DNA from: Corynebacterium afermentans subsp. lipophilum
GTDB taxonomy: Bacteria > Actinomycetota > Actinomycetes > Mycobacteriales > Mycobacteriaceae
Direction: 5' to 3'
Length of the DNA stretch: 64,000 nt
NCBI RefSeq assembly: GCF_030408375.1
Contig: NZ_CP046530.1
Coordinates: forward strand, 496,001-560,000
How positions within the stretch are numbered: the stretch's first letter is position 1; each line of letters starts with the position of its first letter. Below, one piece after another: positions 17,380 to 26,765 of the stretch. A program made the translations under genes and the position numbers. Under the pieces are notes generated by a model. That model was not told the origin of the DNA and searched no databases. It saw only the letters and a list, made by a program, of their open reading frames with translations.

Positions 17380-17419
17380 GGCTGCGATGCTAGTTGGAGG
17401 GGCGACTACAGTGTGCAGG

Positions 17420-18601
17420 GTGAGTAACGCCTATGGGATGCCAGTCGTCGCCGTCATCGGCGACGGCCAGTTGGCACGGATGATGCAGACGGAAGCGATC
17501 GAGCTCGGCGTGGAGACCCGCGTGCTGGCAGCGAACAAGGACGCCTCGGCCGCGCAGGTGTTCGGCGACGTGCGCCTCGGCGACTACACCAAGCTTGAGG
17601 ACTTGCGCGCGATCGTGGACGGCGCGGATGCGGTCACCTTCGACCACGAGCATGTGCCCAACGAGTACGCGCAGTTGCTTATCGACGAAGGCGTGGCCGT
17701 CGAACCCCGCCCCGATGCCTTGATCTACGCCCAGGACAAACTCGAGCAGCGCCGCCGCTTGTCCGAGGCCGGCCTGCCGGTGCCGGCGTTTGCGGCGGTC
17801 GAGTCGGCCGCGGACGCCGAGGCGTTCTGGGACGAGACCGGCGGCCAGGTGTGCTTGAAGGCCACCCGTGGCGGCTATGACGGACACGGGGTATGGTTCC
17901 CGTCGTCGCGCGCAGAGTGCGCCGAGCTGGTCGAGGACCTGCTGGGCCGCGACCTGCCGCTGATGGCGGAGAAGAAGGTCGCGTTCACCCGCGAGCTGTC
18001 CGCGATGGTGGCGCGCAACCGCTCCGGCGACGTGCGCGCCTGGCCGGTGGTGGAGTCGCGCCAAGACGGCGGGATCTGCCGCGTGGCCATCGCTCCCGCG
18101 CCGGGCATGTCCGCGGAGCTGGCGGCGCGCTGCGAGGAGCTCGCCGTGCGCGTTGCTGAGGGCTTGGGCGTGACCGGCGTGTTGGCTGTGGAGCTGTTCG
18201 AGTACGAGGGCGAGCAAGGCCCAGAGGTGTCGGTAAACGAGCTGGCCATGCGCCCGCACAACACCGGCCACTGGACCCAGAACGGGTGCGTGACCTCCCA
18301 GTTCGAGCAGCATGTTCGGGCGGTACTGGACTGGCCGTTAGGTGCCGTCGATAAGCTTTCGCCCGCAACCGTCATGGTCAACACCCTCGGCGGCGACGAA
18401 GACCCCTCCGTGCCGATGGCCGAGCGCGTCGTCGAAGTGATGCGCAAGTACCCGCAGGCCAAGGTGCACCTCTACGGCAAGGACCACCGCCCCGGGCGCA
18501 AGATGGGGCACATCAACGTGTGCGCGGACAGCGTCGACGACGCGCTCGCGGTGGCGGAGGACGCCGCGCATTACATCATCCACGCAACCTGGAAGGACTA
18601 G
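17420..18601 (+). CDS. purK: 5-(carboxyamino)imidazole ribonucleotide synthase
   Basis: 393 residues from a GTG at 17420. This start is preferred because the conserved N-terminus [17 protein letters not shown] begins seven codons later and TACAGT lies seven bases upstream; the longer frame from 17312 overlaps budA. ATP-grasp enzyme of purine synthesis: it converts AIR, ATP and bicarbonate to N5-CAIR for PurE. Visible motifs are [30 protein letters not shown] and the [15 protein letters not shown] metal-binding segment. Followed by purE after 4 bases. It contains two GTCGATAAGC motifs (17677 minus, 18347 plus). Confidence 0.95.
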   Translation: MSNAYGMPVVAVIGDGQLARMMQTEAIELGVETRVLAANKDASAAQVFGDVRLGDYTKLEDLRAIVDGADAVTFDHEHVPNEYAQLLIDEGVAVEPRPDALIYAQDKLEQRRRLSEAGLPVPAFAAVESAADAEAFWDETGGQVCLKATRGGYDGHGVWFPSSRAECAELVEDLLGRDLPLMAEKKVAFTRELSAMVARNRSGDVRAWPVVESRQDGGICRVAIAPAPGMSAELAARCEELAVRVAEGLGVTGVLAVELFEYEGEQGPEVSVNELAMRPHNTGHWTQNGCVTSQFEQHVRAVLDWPLGAVDKLSPATVMVNTLGGDEDPSVPMAERVVEVMRKYPQAKVHLYGKDHRPGRKMGHINVCADSVDDALAVAEDAAHYIIHATWKD

Positions 18602-18605
18602 ACAC

Positions 18606-19109
18606 ATGGCACAGCCAGTCGTTGGCATCATCATGGGCTCCGACTCGGACTGGGACACCGTCGCCCCGGCCGCCGAGGTGCTCGCCGAATTCGGCATCCC
18701 GTTTGAAGTCGGCGTGGTCTCCGCGCACCGCACGCCGGAGAGGATGCTGGCGTACGCCAAGGAAGCGCACACGCGCGACCTGCAGGTGATCATCGCCTGC
18801 GCAGGCGGGGCCGCGCACCTGCCGGGCATGGTGGCCGCAGCGACCCCGCTGCCGGTGATCGGCATCCCGCGCGCCCTGGACACGCTGGACGGCCTGGATT
18901 CTCTGCTGTCCATCGTGCAGATGCCAGGCGGCGTGCCGGTGGCCACCGTCTCCATCGGCGGCGCGAAGAACGCAGGGCTTCTGGCCGCGCGCATCCTGGG
19001 TGCGGCCGATCCGTCAGTGCAGCGCAAGATGGTGGACTACCAGGCGCGCATGGCTGCGCAGGTGGAGCGTAAAGACGAGGCGCTGCGCAAGCGCCTGATG
19101 GGTGAGTAA
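18606..19109 (+). CDS. purE: N5-carboxyaminoimidazole ribonucleotide mutase
   Basis: 167 residues. Class I PurE signatures are all present: [21 protein letters not shown] and [16 protein letters not shown]. It moves the carboxylate of N5-CAIR to give CAIR in purine biosynthesis, directly after PurK. Co-directional with purK (4-base gap) and overlapping the next gene by 8 bases. Confidence 0.96.
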   Translation: MAQPVVGIIMGSDSDWDTVAPAAEVLAEFGIPFEVGVVSAHRTPERMLAYAKEAHTRDLQVIIACAGGAAHLPGMVAAATPLPVIGIPRALDTLDGLDSLLSIVQMPGGVPVATVSIGGAKNAGLLAARILGAADPSVQRKMVDYQARMAAQVERKDEALRKRLMGE

Positions 19110-19569
19110 CCCAATCGTCGTGCTGGGCGCCCGCATCGTCGACGGGCGCCCTTCGCGCATGCTCGAGTTCCGCCTGCGCCGTGCGCTCGAGGTGTGGCGT
19201 GCAGCTCCCGCGCCGCTTGTGGTCTCCGGGTTTGGGGAGGCGGAGGTGATGGCCGACTGGTTGCTGGCCCGCGGGGTGCCGGAGGCGTCGATCGTGCTGG
19301 AGCCTAAGGCGCGCTCTACCAACGAGAACCTGGAGCGCTCCCGGGCGCTGTTCCCGGACGCTGCCTATCTCACCGTGGTGACCAGCGGTTTCCACGTTCT
19401 GCGCACCCGCGTGTGGGCGTGGCACCTGGGCATTCCGGTGCAGTTGGTGGCGGCGCCGACCCCAAAGACGTCCCGGGTGAAAAACTACGCGCGGGAGGTG
19501 GTGGCGCTGCCGCACTCCGTGGCGCGGGTGGTGTGGCGCCGTTTCGTGCGGCGGGTGCTCGGGCGGTAG
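19102..19569 (+). CDS. YdcF/DUF218-family protein
   Basis: 155 residues, GTG start inside the end of purE. The pattern [13 protein letters not shown], then [43 protein letters not shown] (residues 38-80), then [19 protein letters not shown], is the DUF218 (YdcF) fold. That family binds nucleotides or sugar-nucleotide-like ligands. The fold region is complete, but there is no clear N-terminal signal or membrane segment, unlike many family members. Probably co-expressed with purKE; exact function unknown. Confidence 0.8.
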   Translation: MSNPIVVLGARIVDGRPSRMLEFRLRRALEVWRAAPAPLVVSGFGEAEVMADWLLARGVPEASIVLEPKARSTNENLERSRALFPDAAYLTVVTSGFHVLRTRVWAWHLGIPVQLVAAPTPKTSRVKNYAREVVALPHSVARVVWRRFVRRVLGR

Positions 19570-19588
19570 GGGACAAGACCGTAGAGCT

Positions 19589-19657
19589 AAACCCTGGGAT
19601 CCAAAGCCTGGGATCGGTCATAAAACGGCCGATCCCAGGCTTTGGATCCCAGGGTTT
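19589..19657. terminator. 29-bp perfect inverted repeat, possible bidirectional terminator
   Basis: Bases 19589-19617 are the exact reverse complement of 19629-19657, with an 11-base loop. Each arm carries the word CCTGGGATC twice. The transcript would form an extremely stable hairpin with AAA/TTT at the base, so it can end transcription from either side (YdcF gene on the left, minus-strand gene on the right). A stem this long and perfect is unusual for a terminator. Confidence 0.6.
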
Positions 19658-19687
19658 GTAGCTGGGGAGTGGCACACCTTCGGGCGG

Positions 19688-19763
19688 TGACGGATGTGAC
19701 AACCGCGATGTCAGATTTGGCACTATGCCCAGGTCGCGCGGAACGGCCCGGTCATATCCGTCA
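19688..19763. repeat. inverted repeat TGACGGAT.TGAC bracketing a CCCAGG core
   Basis: TGACGGATGTGAC (19688-19700) is inverted at 19751-19763 with one mismatch. The interior contains ATGTCAGAT and ATGCCCAGGTCG. On the minus strand its layout echoes the 75-bp repeat family (GACCTGGG followed by CTGACA), so it may be a distant member. Confidence 0.5.
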
Positions 19764-19803
19764 CTGGCGCCGGGGCGGGGGAGGGGCCGTCCGGCCGGAA
19801 GCG

Positions 19804-20124
19804 CTACTTCTGCAGGCCCGGCAGGTTCAGGCCCAGGTGCGGGCCCGCGAAGTAGAGGCCCGCGGCGCCGATGGTGGCCACGATGGCGATGATGCCGGCG
19901 AGCAGGCCGGCGAAACGCTTGGCGTTGTCGATCTCGTCCTGGGTGTACTCGGAACTGCCCGGGCCGCTGGACTGCTTGCCCTGGTCGGCCTGGTCAGAGG
20001 CCTGGTCGGTGGCTGCGGCGGTGTCGGTTGCCGGGGCGGCGGTGGCCACCGGGGCGGCGCCGGCAACGAGGGCGACGGCGAGCGCGGGGGCAATGGCGCG
20101 GCGGGAGATAGAGCTGGTGAGCAT
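19804..20124 (-). CDS. small secreted/membrane protein, unknown function
   Basis: 106 residues. A signal peptide (MLTSSISRRAIAPALAVALV..., cleavage after ATA near residue 32) is followed by an Asp/Ala/Gln-rich stretch with a DQASDQADQ repeat. A hydrophobic segment near residues 73-97 (FAGLLAGIIAIVATIGAAGLYFAG) comes next, then a short tail. The start at 20124 is chosen for the GGGA element upstream and the signal peptide it opens. Only its topology can be described. Confidence 0.7.
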   Translation of the reverse strand: MLTSSISRRAIAPALAVALVAGAAPVATAAPATDTAAATDQASDQADQGKQSSGPGSSEYTQDEIDNAKRFAGLLAGIIAIVATIGAAGLYFAGPHLGLNLPGLQK

Positions 20125-20217
20125 GGGAGGTCCCTTCATGGGCGTGAGTGTATCCGCCACAGAATAACCGACCGGGCCCGAGCGCCCAGCCTCAGGCCAG
20201 CCCACAAGGCACCGAAG

Positions 20218-20877
20218 TTACTGCCCGTCGATGAAGCGGGTGACCTTCTCCGCCTCGGCGATCTCCTGTAGCCGCTCTGCGGAGACCAGCCCGGTGACCA
20301 CGACGACGGAGCCGCCGGCGGCGATGGGGCCGAGCACGTTGGAGGCGAACTCTTCGGTGGTGTGCCAGTCCTGCACCAGGTAGCGCTCCGCATCAAGGCC
20401 GGGCACCGCGAACGAGCTCAGCGCAGGGGATTGGCCGAAGTAGTCGTCGCCGTAGAAGCGCACGGTGGGGCCGAAGTCCACGGTGCCCACGGGCAGTTCG
20501 CCGCCGGCTTCCACCACGCCGCGCCCGAACGGGTCGTCGGAGACCACTACGCAATCGGGCACCTCGCTCCACCGCGCGGCGCCGTCCAGGGTGGTGAAGA
20601 TGAGGTCGGGGGCGGGGGCACCGGAGGCGTCGATAAGCGGGGTGCGCGAGGAGTTGTACGCGCCGATCGCGATGACCGCCGCTTGCCACGACACCGGCAG
20701 GTCGATGGCGACCTCGTCGCCGGCATCGAATTCCTCGTCGAGCATGTTGGCGACCTTGCTGGCCCAGTTGTCCAGCGTCTGCGCCGAAAAATCCATGCGG
20801 ACGCCGCGCGAGTCGTCGTAGACGGTCAGGCGCGGCGTCGAGGGGTCGGTCTGCATCAGCGGTGCGAGCATGCTCAT
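20218..20877 (-). CDS. TIGR03089 family protein (short acyl-AMP-ligase-like)
   Basis: 219 residues. The sequence resembles the N-terminal part of AMP-forming acyl-CoA ligases (LTVYDDSRGVRMDFSAQTLDNWASKVANML) but is much shorter. It lacks the adenylate-binding and hinge motifs of a working enzyme. This is the actinobacterial TIGR03089 family, function unknown. TACGAT lies eight bases before the ATG, so it is likely leaderless. In other actinobacteria it lies near the LCP/wbbL cell-wall genes, as here. GTCGATAAGC occurs at 20629. Confidence 0.8.
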   Translation of the reverse strand: MSMLAPLMQTDPSTPRLTVYDDSRGVRMDFSAQTLDNWASKVANMLDEEFDAGDEVAIDLPVSWQAAVIAIGAYNSSRTPLIDASGAPAPDLIFTTLDGAARWSEVPDCVVVSDDPFGRGVVEAGGELPVGTVDFGPTVRFYGDDYFGQSPALSSFAVPGLDAERYLVQDWHTTEEFASNVLGPIAAGGSVVVVTGLVSAERLQEIAEAEKVTRFIDGQ

Positions 20878-20904
20878 GCCCGCCCATCGTAAGGGGCAAT
20901 TGCT

Positions 20905-22605
20905 TTACGACGCCAACATGATCGACGCACCCGGCCCCAACGGCAAGTCGAATTGGTACCAGATAAACAGCAGCACCACCCAGAACAGCCAGAACACCAC
21001 GGTGAACACGATCAGGCGCGACATCAGGGTGCCGATGCCGGCCTTCGGCTCGTAGCGGCGCAGCTGGGTGAGGATGACGATGATGTACGGGTTGAGCGGG
21101 GTGATGATCTGCGTCGCGGAATCGCCCACGCGGTAGGCGGCCTGGATGAACGCCGGGTCGAAGCCGAGCAGCGCGAACATGGGCACGAACACCGCGGCCA
21201 TGAGCGTCCACAGCGCGGAGCCGGAGGTGATGAGCAGGTTCAGGCACGACGCGAGGATGATAAACGCGATGATCGCGCCGAAGCCGCCGATGCCCGCGGA
21301 CTCGAGGGCCTCCGCGCCCTTGACTGCGGTCCAGGTGCCGATGCCGGACCAGTTGAACAGCGCGATGAACTGGCCGAGGATGAACGCGAGCACCAAAAAG
21401 CCGGTCATTTCCTTGATGGACGAGCCCATCATCTCCGTGACGTCGGTGACGCTTTTGATGGTGCCGGCGGCCTTGCCGTAGACCAGCCCCATGACCACGA
21501 AGTAGAGCACCACGATGAACACGGTGGACTGCATCAGCGGCGAATCCGGCAGGAAGGTGCCTTCCTCGTTGCGCCACGGCGAGCCGGGCACAAGCACGGC
21601 GATGGTGCCTGCGACAGTGAGCAAAAGCGTGGCCCACAGCGTGGCGGTCAGGCCGCGCTTTTCCGCGACGGAGAGCTCGGCGGTGATTTCGTTGCCGCCG
21701 GGGTCCAGGTCTGGGGCGTCCTCGCCTTCGGCGACCTCGGTGGGCACCTCCAGCTTGTGCAGGCGCGGCTCGAGCACCTTGTCGATGATCAGGCCGGCGA
21801 TGAAACCCAGGATGGACGCGGAGGCGATGTTGAACCAGTAGTTAGACATCACCGTGACCTCGTTTGCCTCCAGGCTGGGCAGCGCCTCCATCACGGAGTT
21901 GGTGATGCCGGCGAACAGCGCGTCCAGGGAGCCGGGGAGGATCGAGGTGGCGTAGCCCGCGCCCACGGAGGCGAAACCGCCCAGCAGTCCGGCTACGGGG
22001 TGGCGTCCGGCGGCCTTGAACACCATGGCGGCCAGCGGCGGGATGACAATGAAAGCCGGGTCCGCGATCAGGGAGGCGGACACGCCGATCAGGCCCACCG
22101 CGTAGGGCAGGACGGTCTTGTTGGCGGAGCCGAACAGGCGGCGGATCAGCGCGGAGAGCATGCCGGAGCGCTCCGCGATGCCCACGGCCAGGATGATGGG
22201 CAACACGTAGACCAGCGGCGGGAAGCCGACGTAATTCTCGCCCAGGTTCACAGTGAACCAGGCCAGGCCCTCCTTGGTGAAGAAGCCGTGGATGGGGCGG
22301 ACCTCGTCGGAGCCGGGGACCTGGACTTGGGCCCCGGACCAGGCCATCACCGTGGATATGACCGCGGTGATGAGGAACAACAGCAGGAAGAGGGTGAACG
22401 GCTCGGGGAGCTTATTGCCCACCTTCTCGATGGTGCCCAGGATGCGGTCGGTCGCTCCCGGCTTCTCGGAGGGCTTCTCGGTGGACTTCTCGGAGGACTC
22501 AGTGTTGTCGGAGTGGTTGCTCGCATGCTCGTTGGCGCTCGAGTTCACAGGAGTGAGGGAAGTGGTTCCTTTGGGTGACGGCTCGGGCCGTGATGTGCGA
22601 GTCAT
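20905..22605 (-). CDS. AbgT-family transporter
   Basis: 566 residues from the ATG at 22605. A hydrophilic N-terminal tail of ~55 residues with repeated SEK/PSEK motifs precedes about 11-12 membrane segments. These start at PEPFTLFLLLFLITAVISTV, and the family signature is visible at SPLMQSTVFIVVLYFVVMGLVYG and DSATQIITPLNPYIIVIL. AbgT proteins import p-aminobenzoyl-glutamate or export sulphonamides by ion coupling; the substrate here cannot be told. The gene is alone, between TIGR03089 and the LCP gene. A small dyad TTGGTTTTACCAA lies just upstream of the start. Confidence 0.88.
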   Translation of the reverse strand: MTRTSRPEPSPKGTTSLTPVNSSANEHASNHSDNTESSEKSTEKPSEKPGATDRILGTIEKVGNKLPEPFTLFLLLFLITAVISTVMAWSGAQVQVPGSDEVRPIHGFFTKEGLAWFTVNLGENYVGFPPLVYVLPIILAVGIAERSGMLSALIRRLFGSANKTVLPYAVGLIGVSASLIADPAFIVIPPLAAMVFKAAGRHPVAGLLGGFASVGAGYATSILPGSLDALFAGITNSVMEALPSLEANEVTVMSNYWFNIASASILGFIAGLIIDKVLEPRLHKLEVPTEVAEGEDAPDLDPGGNEITAELSVAEKRGLTATLWATLLLTVAGTIAVLVPGSPWRNEEGTFLPDSPLMQSTVFIVVLYFVVMGLVYGKAAGTIKSVTDVTEMMGSSIKEMTGFLVLAFILGQFIALFNWSGIGTWTAVKGAEALESAGIGGFGAIIAFIILASCLNLLITSGSALWTLMAAVFVPMFALLGFDPAFIQAAYRVGDSATQIITPLNPYIIVILTQLRRYEPKAGIGTLMSRLIVFTVVFWLFWVVLLFIWYQFDLPLGPGASIMLAS

Positions 22606-22705
22606 GCATCTTGGTTTTACCAAACCGTGTGCAGGATTTTCCTCAAATTCGGGAAAATTGTGAAATTACATTCCCGGAATGCGGAACGACGGGACCGGGG
22701 CGGTG

Positions 22706-24301
22706 CTAGTTCACGCAGCGGGGGCTGTCGCCGTCGGCGGTGATCTCGGGGGCGATCTCGGTGGCACCGAAGTCCTCGCCAGGGGTGCCCACCGGTGCCT
22801 CCTGCTGCGCTTCCTCCGCGGTCATCACACCCGGTCCTGCGTAATCCTCGGCCACGACGGCCACCATCGTGCCCGGCTCGAGCGAGGCGTTGGCCACCAC
22901 CGGCACACCGCCGAGGATGCGGGCGAGCTCCTGCGCGGCAGGATCGTCGGCGTCGGGTGCCACCACCTGGCTCTGGTAGTACAGGCCCTCCATAGCGTTG
23001 GCTACCTCGGAGACCTGGACGCCCTGGCTGGAAAGTTCCTCGCCGACGCGGCCGGCCTGGCCCGGCACGGCTCCGGCATTGAGCACGATGACGTCCTGGG
23101 TGTCGAACACCGTGGAATCTGCGGCGGGGGAGTCTGAAGCGTCGGTGTCGTCTTCCTGGTCGTCTTCCTGCGCGGGCTTCACCGCGTCCTCCATGAACTG
23201 CTGCACCTGGGACACGTCGACGGTGATGATGGACTCGCCGTAGTCGCCGGTGCCGTTGACAGAGGTGACCGGGATCGTGGTGAACGTGACATTGTCGCCG
23301 GCCAGGCCGGAAAGCTGCTGCGCGAAGCGGACCACGTCCCAGTCCTTGTCCAGCGTGACGGAGCGCTCCGCCGCGTTGGCGAGTTCGCGCAGGCGGGCCG
23401 GGTTAGTCAAAGTGCCCGCGGAGAGCATGTTGCGCACCAGCGACGCCATGAAGGTCTGCTGGCGGACAATGCGGTCGAGGTCGCCGCGGGGCAGGTCGTG
23501 GCGCTGACGTACAAAGGACAACGCCTGGGTTCCGTTGAGCGTTTGGACACCGGCGGGGAAGTGGGCGCCGGACAGCGGCTCGTCCACCGCATTGTTCAGG
23601 CACACGGTCACGCCGCCCACGGCATCCGTGAGTAGGACGAAACCGAGCAGACCCACCTGCGCGAAGTGGTCGACCTCTACGCCGGTGAGGTTGGCCACTG
23701 CGTCGATGAGCCCCTCTTGGCCGGCGCGGGCGACCTGCTGCTCCAGCTCCGGGCCCTCGGACATCCCGTCCTCTTCGACCAGCTCTTCGCGCTTGTCGGC
23801 GGCGTAGGCGCCGTAGACGCCGTTGATCTTGAGGTTGCCGTAGGTGGAGTCGTGGATGTAGGTGTCGCGGGGGATCGACACGGCCGTCGCCTTGGAGCCG
23901 TCCTCCGGGATGCGGACCACCATGATGGTGTCGGTGTTGATCTCACCGTCGGCTACGCCGGCGTTGAGGCGGGCGAGCTCTTCCTCGCTTAAGGGGTTGC
24001 CCTGCGCGTCCGTGCGTGAATCGGAGCCGACGAGCAGGATGTCCACTGCGCCGTCGAGCGCGGCGTCGTCTTTATTGCCTTTGCCCTTGGATTTGCTCTG
24101 GGAGCTGACGTCGAGCTCCGAGGCGGAAAGCTGCCCGCCCAAGCGGCCGACGGCGAAGTAGCCGACGCCGGACAGGGTGATCGCCAGGGCAGAGACCACC
24201 GCAAGGACCCCTTTGACCACGGGGTGCCCGGATTGGGACACGTCTCGCGCTCGCGATGGTGCCGCCTGAATGTCGCGGGCACGCCGGTTGGGGTCAGTCA
24301 C
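22706..24301 (-). CDS. lcpA: LytR-CpsA-Psr (LCP) family cell-wall ligase
   Basis: 531 residues. A cytoplasmic tail and one membrane segment (about residues 22-45) are followed by the LCP domain: ILLVGSDSRTD, TDTIMVVRIPEDGSKATAVSIPRDTYI, and LSFVRQRHDLPRGDLDRIVRQQ with catalytic arginines. A C-terminal LytR_C domain starts at DVIVLNAGAVPG. LCP enzymes attach arabinogalactan to peptidoglycan outside the membrane. Position beside the rhamnosyltransferase gene matches C. glutamicum lcpA. The GTG start at 24301 has TATACT seven bases upstream; the longer frame to 26194 is antisense to two genes and rejected. Confidence 0.92.
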   Translation of the reverse strand: MTDPNRRARDIQAAPSRARDVSQSGHPVVKGVLAVVSALAITLSGVGYFAVGRLGGQLSASELDVSSQSKSKGKGNKDDAALDGAVDILLVGSDSRTDAQGNPLSEEELARLNAGVADGEINTDTIMVVRIPEDGSKATAVSIPRDTYIHDSTYGNLKINGVYGAYAADKREELVEEDGMSEGPELEQQVARAGQEGLIDAVANLTGVEVDHFAQVGLLGFVLLTDAVGGVTVCLNNAVDEPLSGAHFPAGVQTLNGTQALSFVRQRHDLPRGDLDRIVRQQTFMASLVRNMLSAGTLTNPARLRELANAAERSVTLDKDWDVVRFAQQLSGLAGDNVTFTTIPVTSVNGTGDYGESIITVDVSQVQQFMEDAVKPAQEDDQEDDTDASDSPAADSTVFDTQDVIVLNAGAVPGQAGRVGEELSSQGVQVSEVANAMEGLYYQSQVVAPDADDPAAQELARILGGVPVVANASLEPGTMVAVVAEDYAGPGVMTAEEAQQEAPVGTPGEDFGATEIAPEITADGDSPRCVN

Positions 24302-24397
24302 GCGGGGAAGTATACGACATCCCCGCTCGAATCCCTGCCGCAGTGCCTGTGCCGTACACCAATTTCGGCTCCACCGGTGGGTATGATTCCAGCCATT
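24302..24397. promoter_or_regulatory. divergent promoters of lcpA and wbbL
   Basis: On the minus strand TATACT (complement of 24309-24314) is seven bases before the lcpA GTG. On the plus strand TATGAT (24382-24387) is ten bases before the wbbL GTG. Both imply leaderless or nearly leaderless mRNAs. Confidence 0.55.
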
Positions 24398-25330
24398 GTG
24401 AATGCAGACTTTCTCCACACACCTGAGGCAGCGGCGGGCGACCCGCCGCTTGCGGTGATTACGGTGACGTACTCGCCGGGCGAGCATTTGTCCTACCTGA
24501 TTGCCTCGCTCGACGCGGCGACGCGCGGCAAGGTGCACTTGGTCTGCGCGGATAACGGCTCCACCGACGGCACACCGCAGCGCGCGGCCGACGAGCACGA
24601 GCACGTGGAGTTTCTGCCCACCGGGGGAAACATCGGATACGGGGCGGCGATTAATGCCGCGGCCGCGGCGCTGAGGAAGCGCAGAGAAGCGAATGCCATC
24701 CGAAACGACTACTTCCTCATCGTCAACCCCGACGTCGAGTTTGGCCCGGGCAGCATCGACGAGCTGATCCGCTGCATCGACGCCGCGCCCGAAGTGGGGG
24801 CGGCAGGCCCGCGCATCGAGGAAGCGGACGGCTCCGCGTACCCCAGCGCGCGCGAGGTGCCGGGACTTGCAACAGGCATCGGGCATGCATTGCTTTACGA
24901 CGTCTGGCCGCGCAACCCGTTTTCCCGCGCCTACAAAGCAGACGCGAACATGCACGTGCAGCGCACCGCAGGGTGGCTCTCCGGCGCGTGCCTGCTGGTG
25001 CGGTGGGAAGCCTTCGACGCCATCGGCGGCTTCGACGAGCGCTACTTCATGTACCTGGAAGACATCGACTTCGGTGACAGGCTTTCGCGCGCCGGGTGGG
25101 ATAACTTGTACTGCCCGTCGTCGGTGATCTTGCACGATCAAGGCCATGTGGCGGGCAAGTTCCGCAAGGTCACGGTGCCCGCGCACCACGGCTCGGCCTA
25201 TCGCTTCCAGCGCGACAGGCACCCGCACCCGTGGCAGGCCCCGCTGCGTTGGGCGTTGTGGCTCGGGCTGAAGGTCCGCGGGGCGTTCCAGCTTGGGCTG
25301 CGCAAGCCGAGCCGGTGCAACAAAACTTAG
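24398..25330 (+). CDS. wbbL: rhamnosyltransferase of the cell-wall linker
   Basis: 310 residues, GT2-type glycosyltransferase. Motifs in order: VITVTYSPGEHLSYL, LVCADNGSTDGTPQ (nucleotide-sugar binding), FLIVNPDVEFGPGS, and FMYLEDIDFGDRLSRAGW (catalytic Glu-Asp). It adds rhamnose to the decaprenyl-linked GlcNAc that joins arabinogalactan to peptidoglycan, on the cytoplasmic membrane face. Head-to-head with lcpA, which attaches the finished polymer. The GTG start at 24398 is preferred to the ATG at 24383, because that ATG lies inside a perfect TATGAT promoter box. Confidence 0.9.
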   Translation: MNADFLHTPEAAAGDPPLAVITVTYSPGEHLSYLIASLDAATRGKVHLVCADNGSTDGTPQRAADEHEHVEFLPTGGNIGYGAAINAAAAALRKRREANAIRNDYFLIVNPDVEFGPGSIDELIRCIDAAPEVGAAGPRIEEADGSAYPSAREVPGLATGIGHALLYDVWPRNPFSRAYKADANMHVQRTAGWLSGACLLVRWEAFDAIGGFDERYFMYLEDIDFGDRLSRAGWDNLYCPSSVILHDQGHVAGKFRKVTVPAHHGSAYRFQRDRHPHPWQAPLRWALWLGLKVRGAFQLGLRKPSRCNKT

Positions 25331-25366
25331 AGAAAACTCCAGTAGGCAGGAAGAAAAGGACGAGCA

Positions 25367-26485
25367 ATGGCAACTTCGGAGCACATCGGCGCCGCACAGG
25401 CGGCCGGCGGGGCAGTGGCAGAGATGGATGCGGTGATCCTGGTGGGCGGGCGCGGTACGCGCCTGCGCCCGCTGACGGTGTCGACGCCGAAGCCGATGCT
25501 GCCCACCGCGGGGTATCCATTCCTGGCGCACCTGTTGGCCCGAATCAAGGCCGCCGGCATGCACCACGTTGTGCTGGGCACGTCCTACAAGGCTGAGGTG
25601 TTCGAGGAGTACTTCGGCGACGGCTCCGAATTCGGCCTGGAAATCGAGTACGTGGTGGAGGAGGAAGCCCTCGGCACCGGCGGCGGCATCCGCAACGTTT
25701 TGGACAAGCTGCGCTACGACAACGCCATGGTGTTCAACGGCGACGTCCTCTCCGGCGCGGACCTGTCCGCCATCGCCTCCACCCACGTTGACAAGGACGC
25801 GGATGTCACGCTGCACCTGGTGCGTGTGCCGGATCCGCGGGCGTTCGGCTCGGTGCCGACGGACGAGGACGGCAACGTGCTGGCGTTTTTGGAAAAGACG
25901 GAGGATCCGCCGACCGACCAGATCAACGCTGGCTGCTACGTGTTCAAGCGCTCCGTGATCGAGCAGATCCCGGCAGGGCGTGTGGTGTCGGTGGAGCGCG
26001 AGACTTTCCCGGGCCTGCTGTCTTCCGGCGCGAAGGTGGTCGGGCACGTGGATTCGTCCTACTGGCGCGACATGGGCCGCCCGGACGATTTCGTCCAGGG
26101 TTCCTCGGATGTGGTGCGCGGCATCGCGTACTCGCCGTTGCTGGAGGGGCGCACGGGCGAGTCGCTTGTGGACGACTCCGCTGGCGTCGCGCACGGCGTC
26201 ATCCTCATGGGTGGCACGGCTGTGGGCCGCGGCTGCGAGATCGGCGCCGGCTCGCGCGTGGACGATTCGGTGATCTTCGACGGCGTGACCATCGAGCCCG
26301 GTGCGATGGTGCGCAACTCAATCATCGCGGCAGGTGCGACGATTGGCGCGAACGCGCGTGTCACGGACTGCGTGATTGGCGACGGCGCTCGGATCGGGGC
26401 GCGTTGCGAGCTGCAGGCGGGCATGCGTGTGTGGCCGGGCGTGGAAATCCCGGATTCGGGAGTGCGTTTCTCTCCGGACGCGTAA
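25367..26485 (+). CDS. sugar-1-phosphate nucleotidyltransferase, probably GDP-mannose pyrophosphorylase
   Basis: 372 residues. The N-terminal Rossmann-like domain shows VILVGGRGTRLRPLTVSTPKPML and VFNGDVLSG. The C-terminal ~100 residues form a left-handed beta-helix (GGTAVGRGCEIGAGSRVDDS). The orthologue is called rmlA2 in C. glutamicum and manB in M. tuberculosis (Rv3264c). It supplies GDP-mannose for lipoglycans, consistent with manB (phosphomannomutase) and manA 3-6 kb downstream. AAGGA lies before the ATG; 36 bases separate it from wbbL. Confidence 0.88.
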   Translation: MATSEHIGAAQAAGGAVAEMDAVILVGGRGTRLRPLTVSTPKPMLPTAGYPFLAHLLARIKAAGMHHVVLGTSYKAEVFEEYFGDGSEFGLEIEYVVEEEALGTGGGIRNVLDKLRYDNAMVFNGDVLSGADLSAIASTHVDKDADVTLHLVRVPDPRAFGSVPTDEDGNVLAFLEKTEDPPTDQINAGCYVFKRSVIEQIPAGRVVSVERETFPGLLSSGAKVVGHVDSSYWRDMGRPDDFVQGSSDVVRGIAYSPLLEGRTGESLVDDSAGVAHGVILMGGTAVGRGCEIGAGSRVDDSVIFDGVTIEPGAMVRNSIIAAGATIGANARVTDCVIGDGARIGARCELQAGMRVWPGVEIPDSGVRFSPDA

Positions 26486-26765
26486 GCGACACGCCAAAAC
26501 CGGCAAATAGTTGCTCAAATCCCGGCCGCTACTAGATGTAGTACCCCCTATGTCCACCCCCATCTTCCCCCGCGTGTGACTGATGTGACTCGTGTGACGA
26601 GCGACGTGGGAAATAGGGAGCGCAGGCCGGAAACTGCGGAATTCTGGTTGCGGCTATTTAGTGTCGCGGTGTGTAATCACAACAGTGTTATCCGCAGAAC
26701 CCGCCAACCGGGAACTGCGGTCACCACTCTTATACGACCGACAAGCAACTAAGGAAGGTAATGGC
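26486..26765 (+). promoter_or_regulatory. whcD upstream region with three 9-bp direct repeats
   Basis: TGTGAC occurs at 26575, 26584 and 26593, exactly nine bases apart (TGTGACTGA, TGTGACTCG, TGTGACGAG). A short dyad TACTA-N4-TAGTA is at 26530-26543. A TTATAC box lies near 26729-26734. The long leader and phased repeats suggest a regulated promoter for whcD. Confidence 0.45.

Noticed and set aside
19589..19657. Terminal inverted repeats of an insertion sequence
   Set aside because: Only 11 bases lie between the arms and no transposase is present.
24302..26194. Minus-strand reading frame continuing the LCP gene upstream to 26194 (1162 codons in all)
   Set aside because: It runs antisense through wbbL and the GDP-mannose gene. 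The added residues are His/Arg-rich shadow sequence. A clear GTG with a TATACT box exists at 24301.
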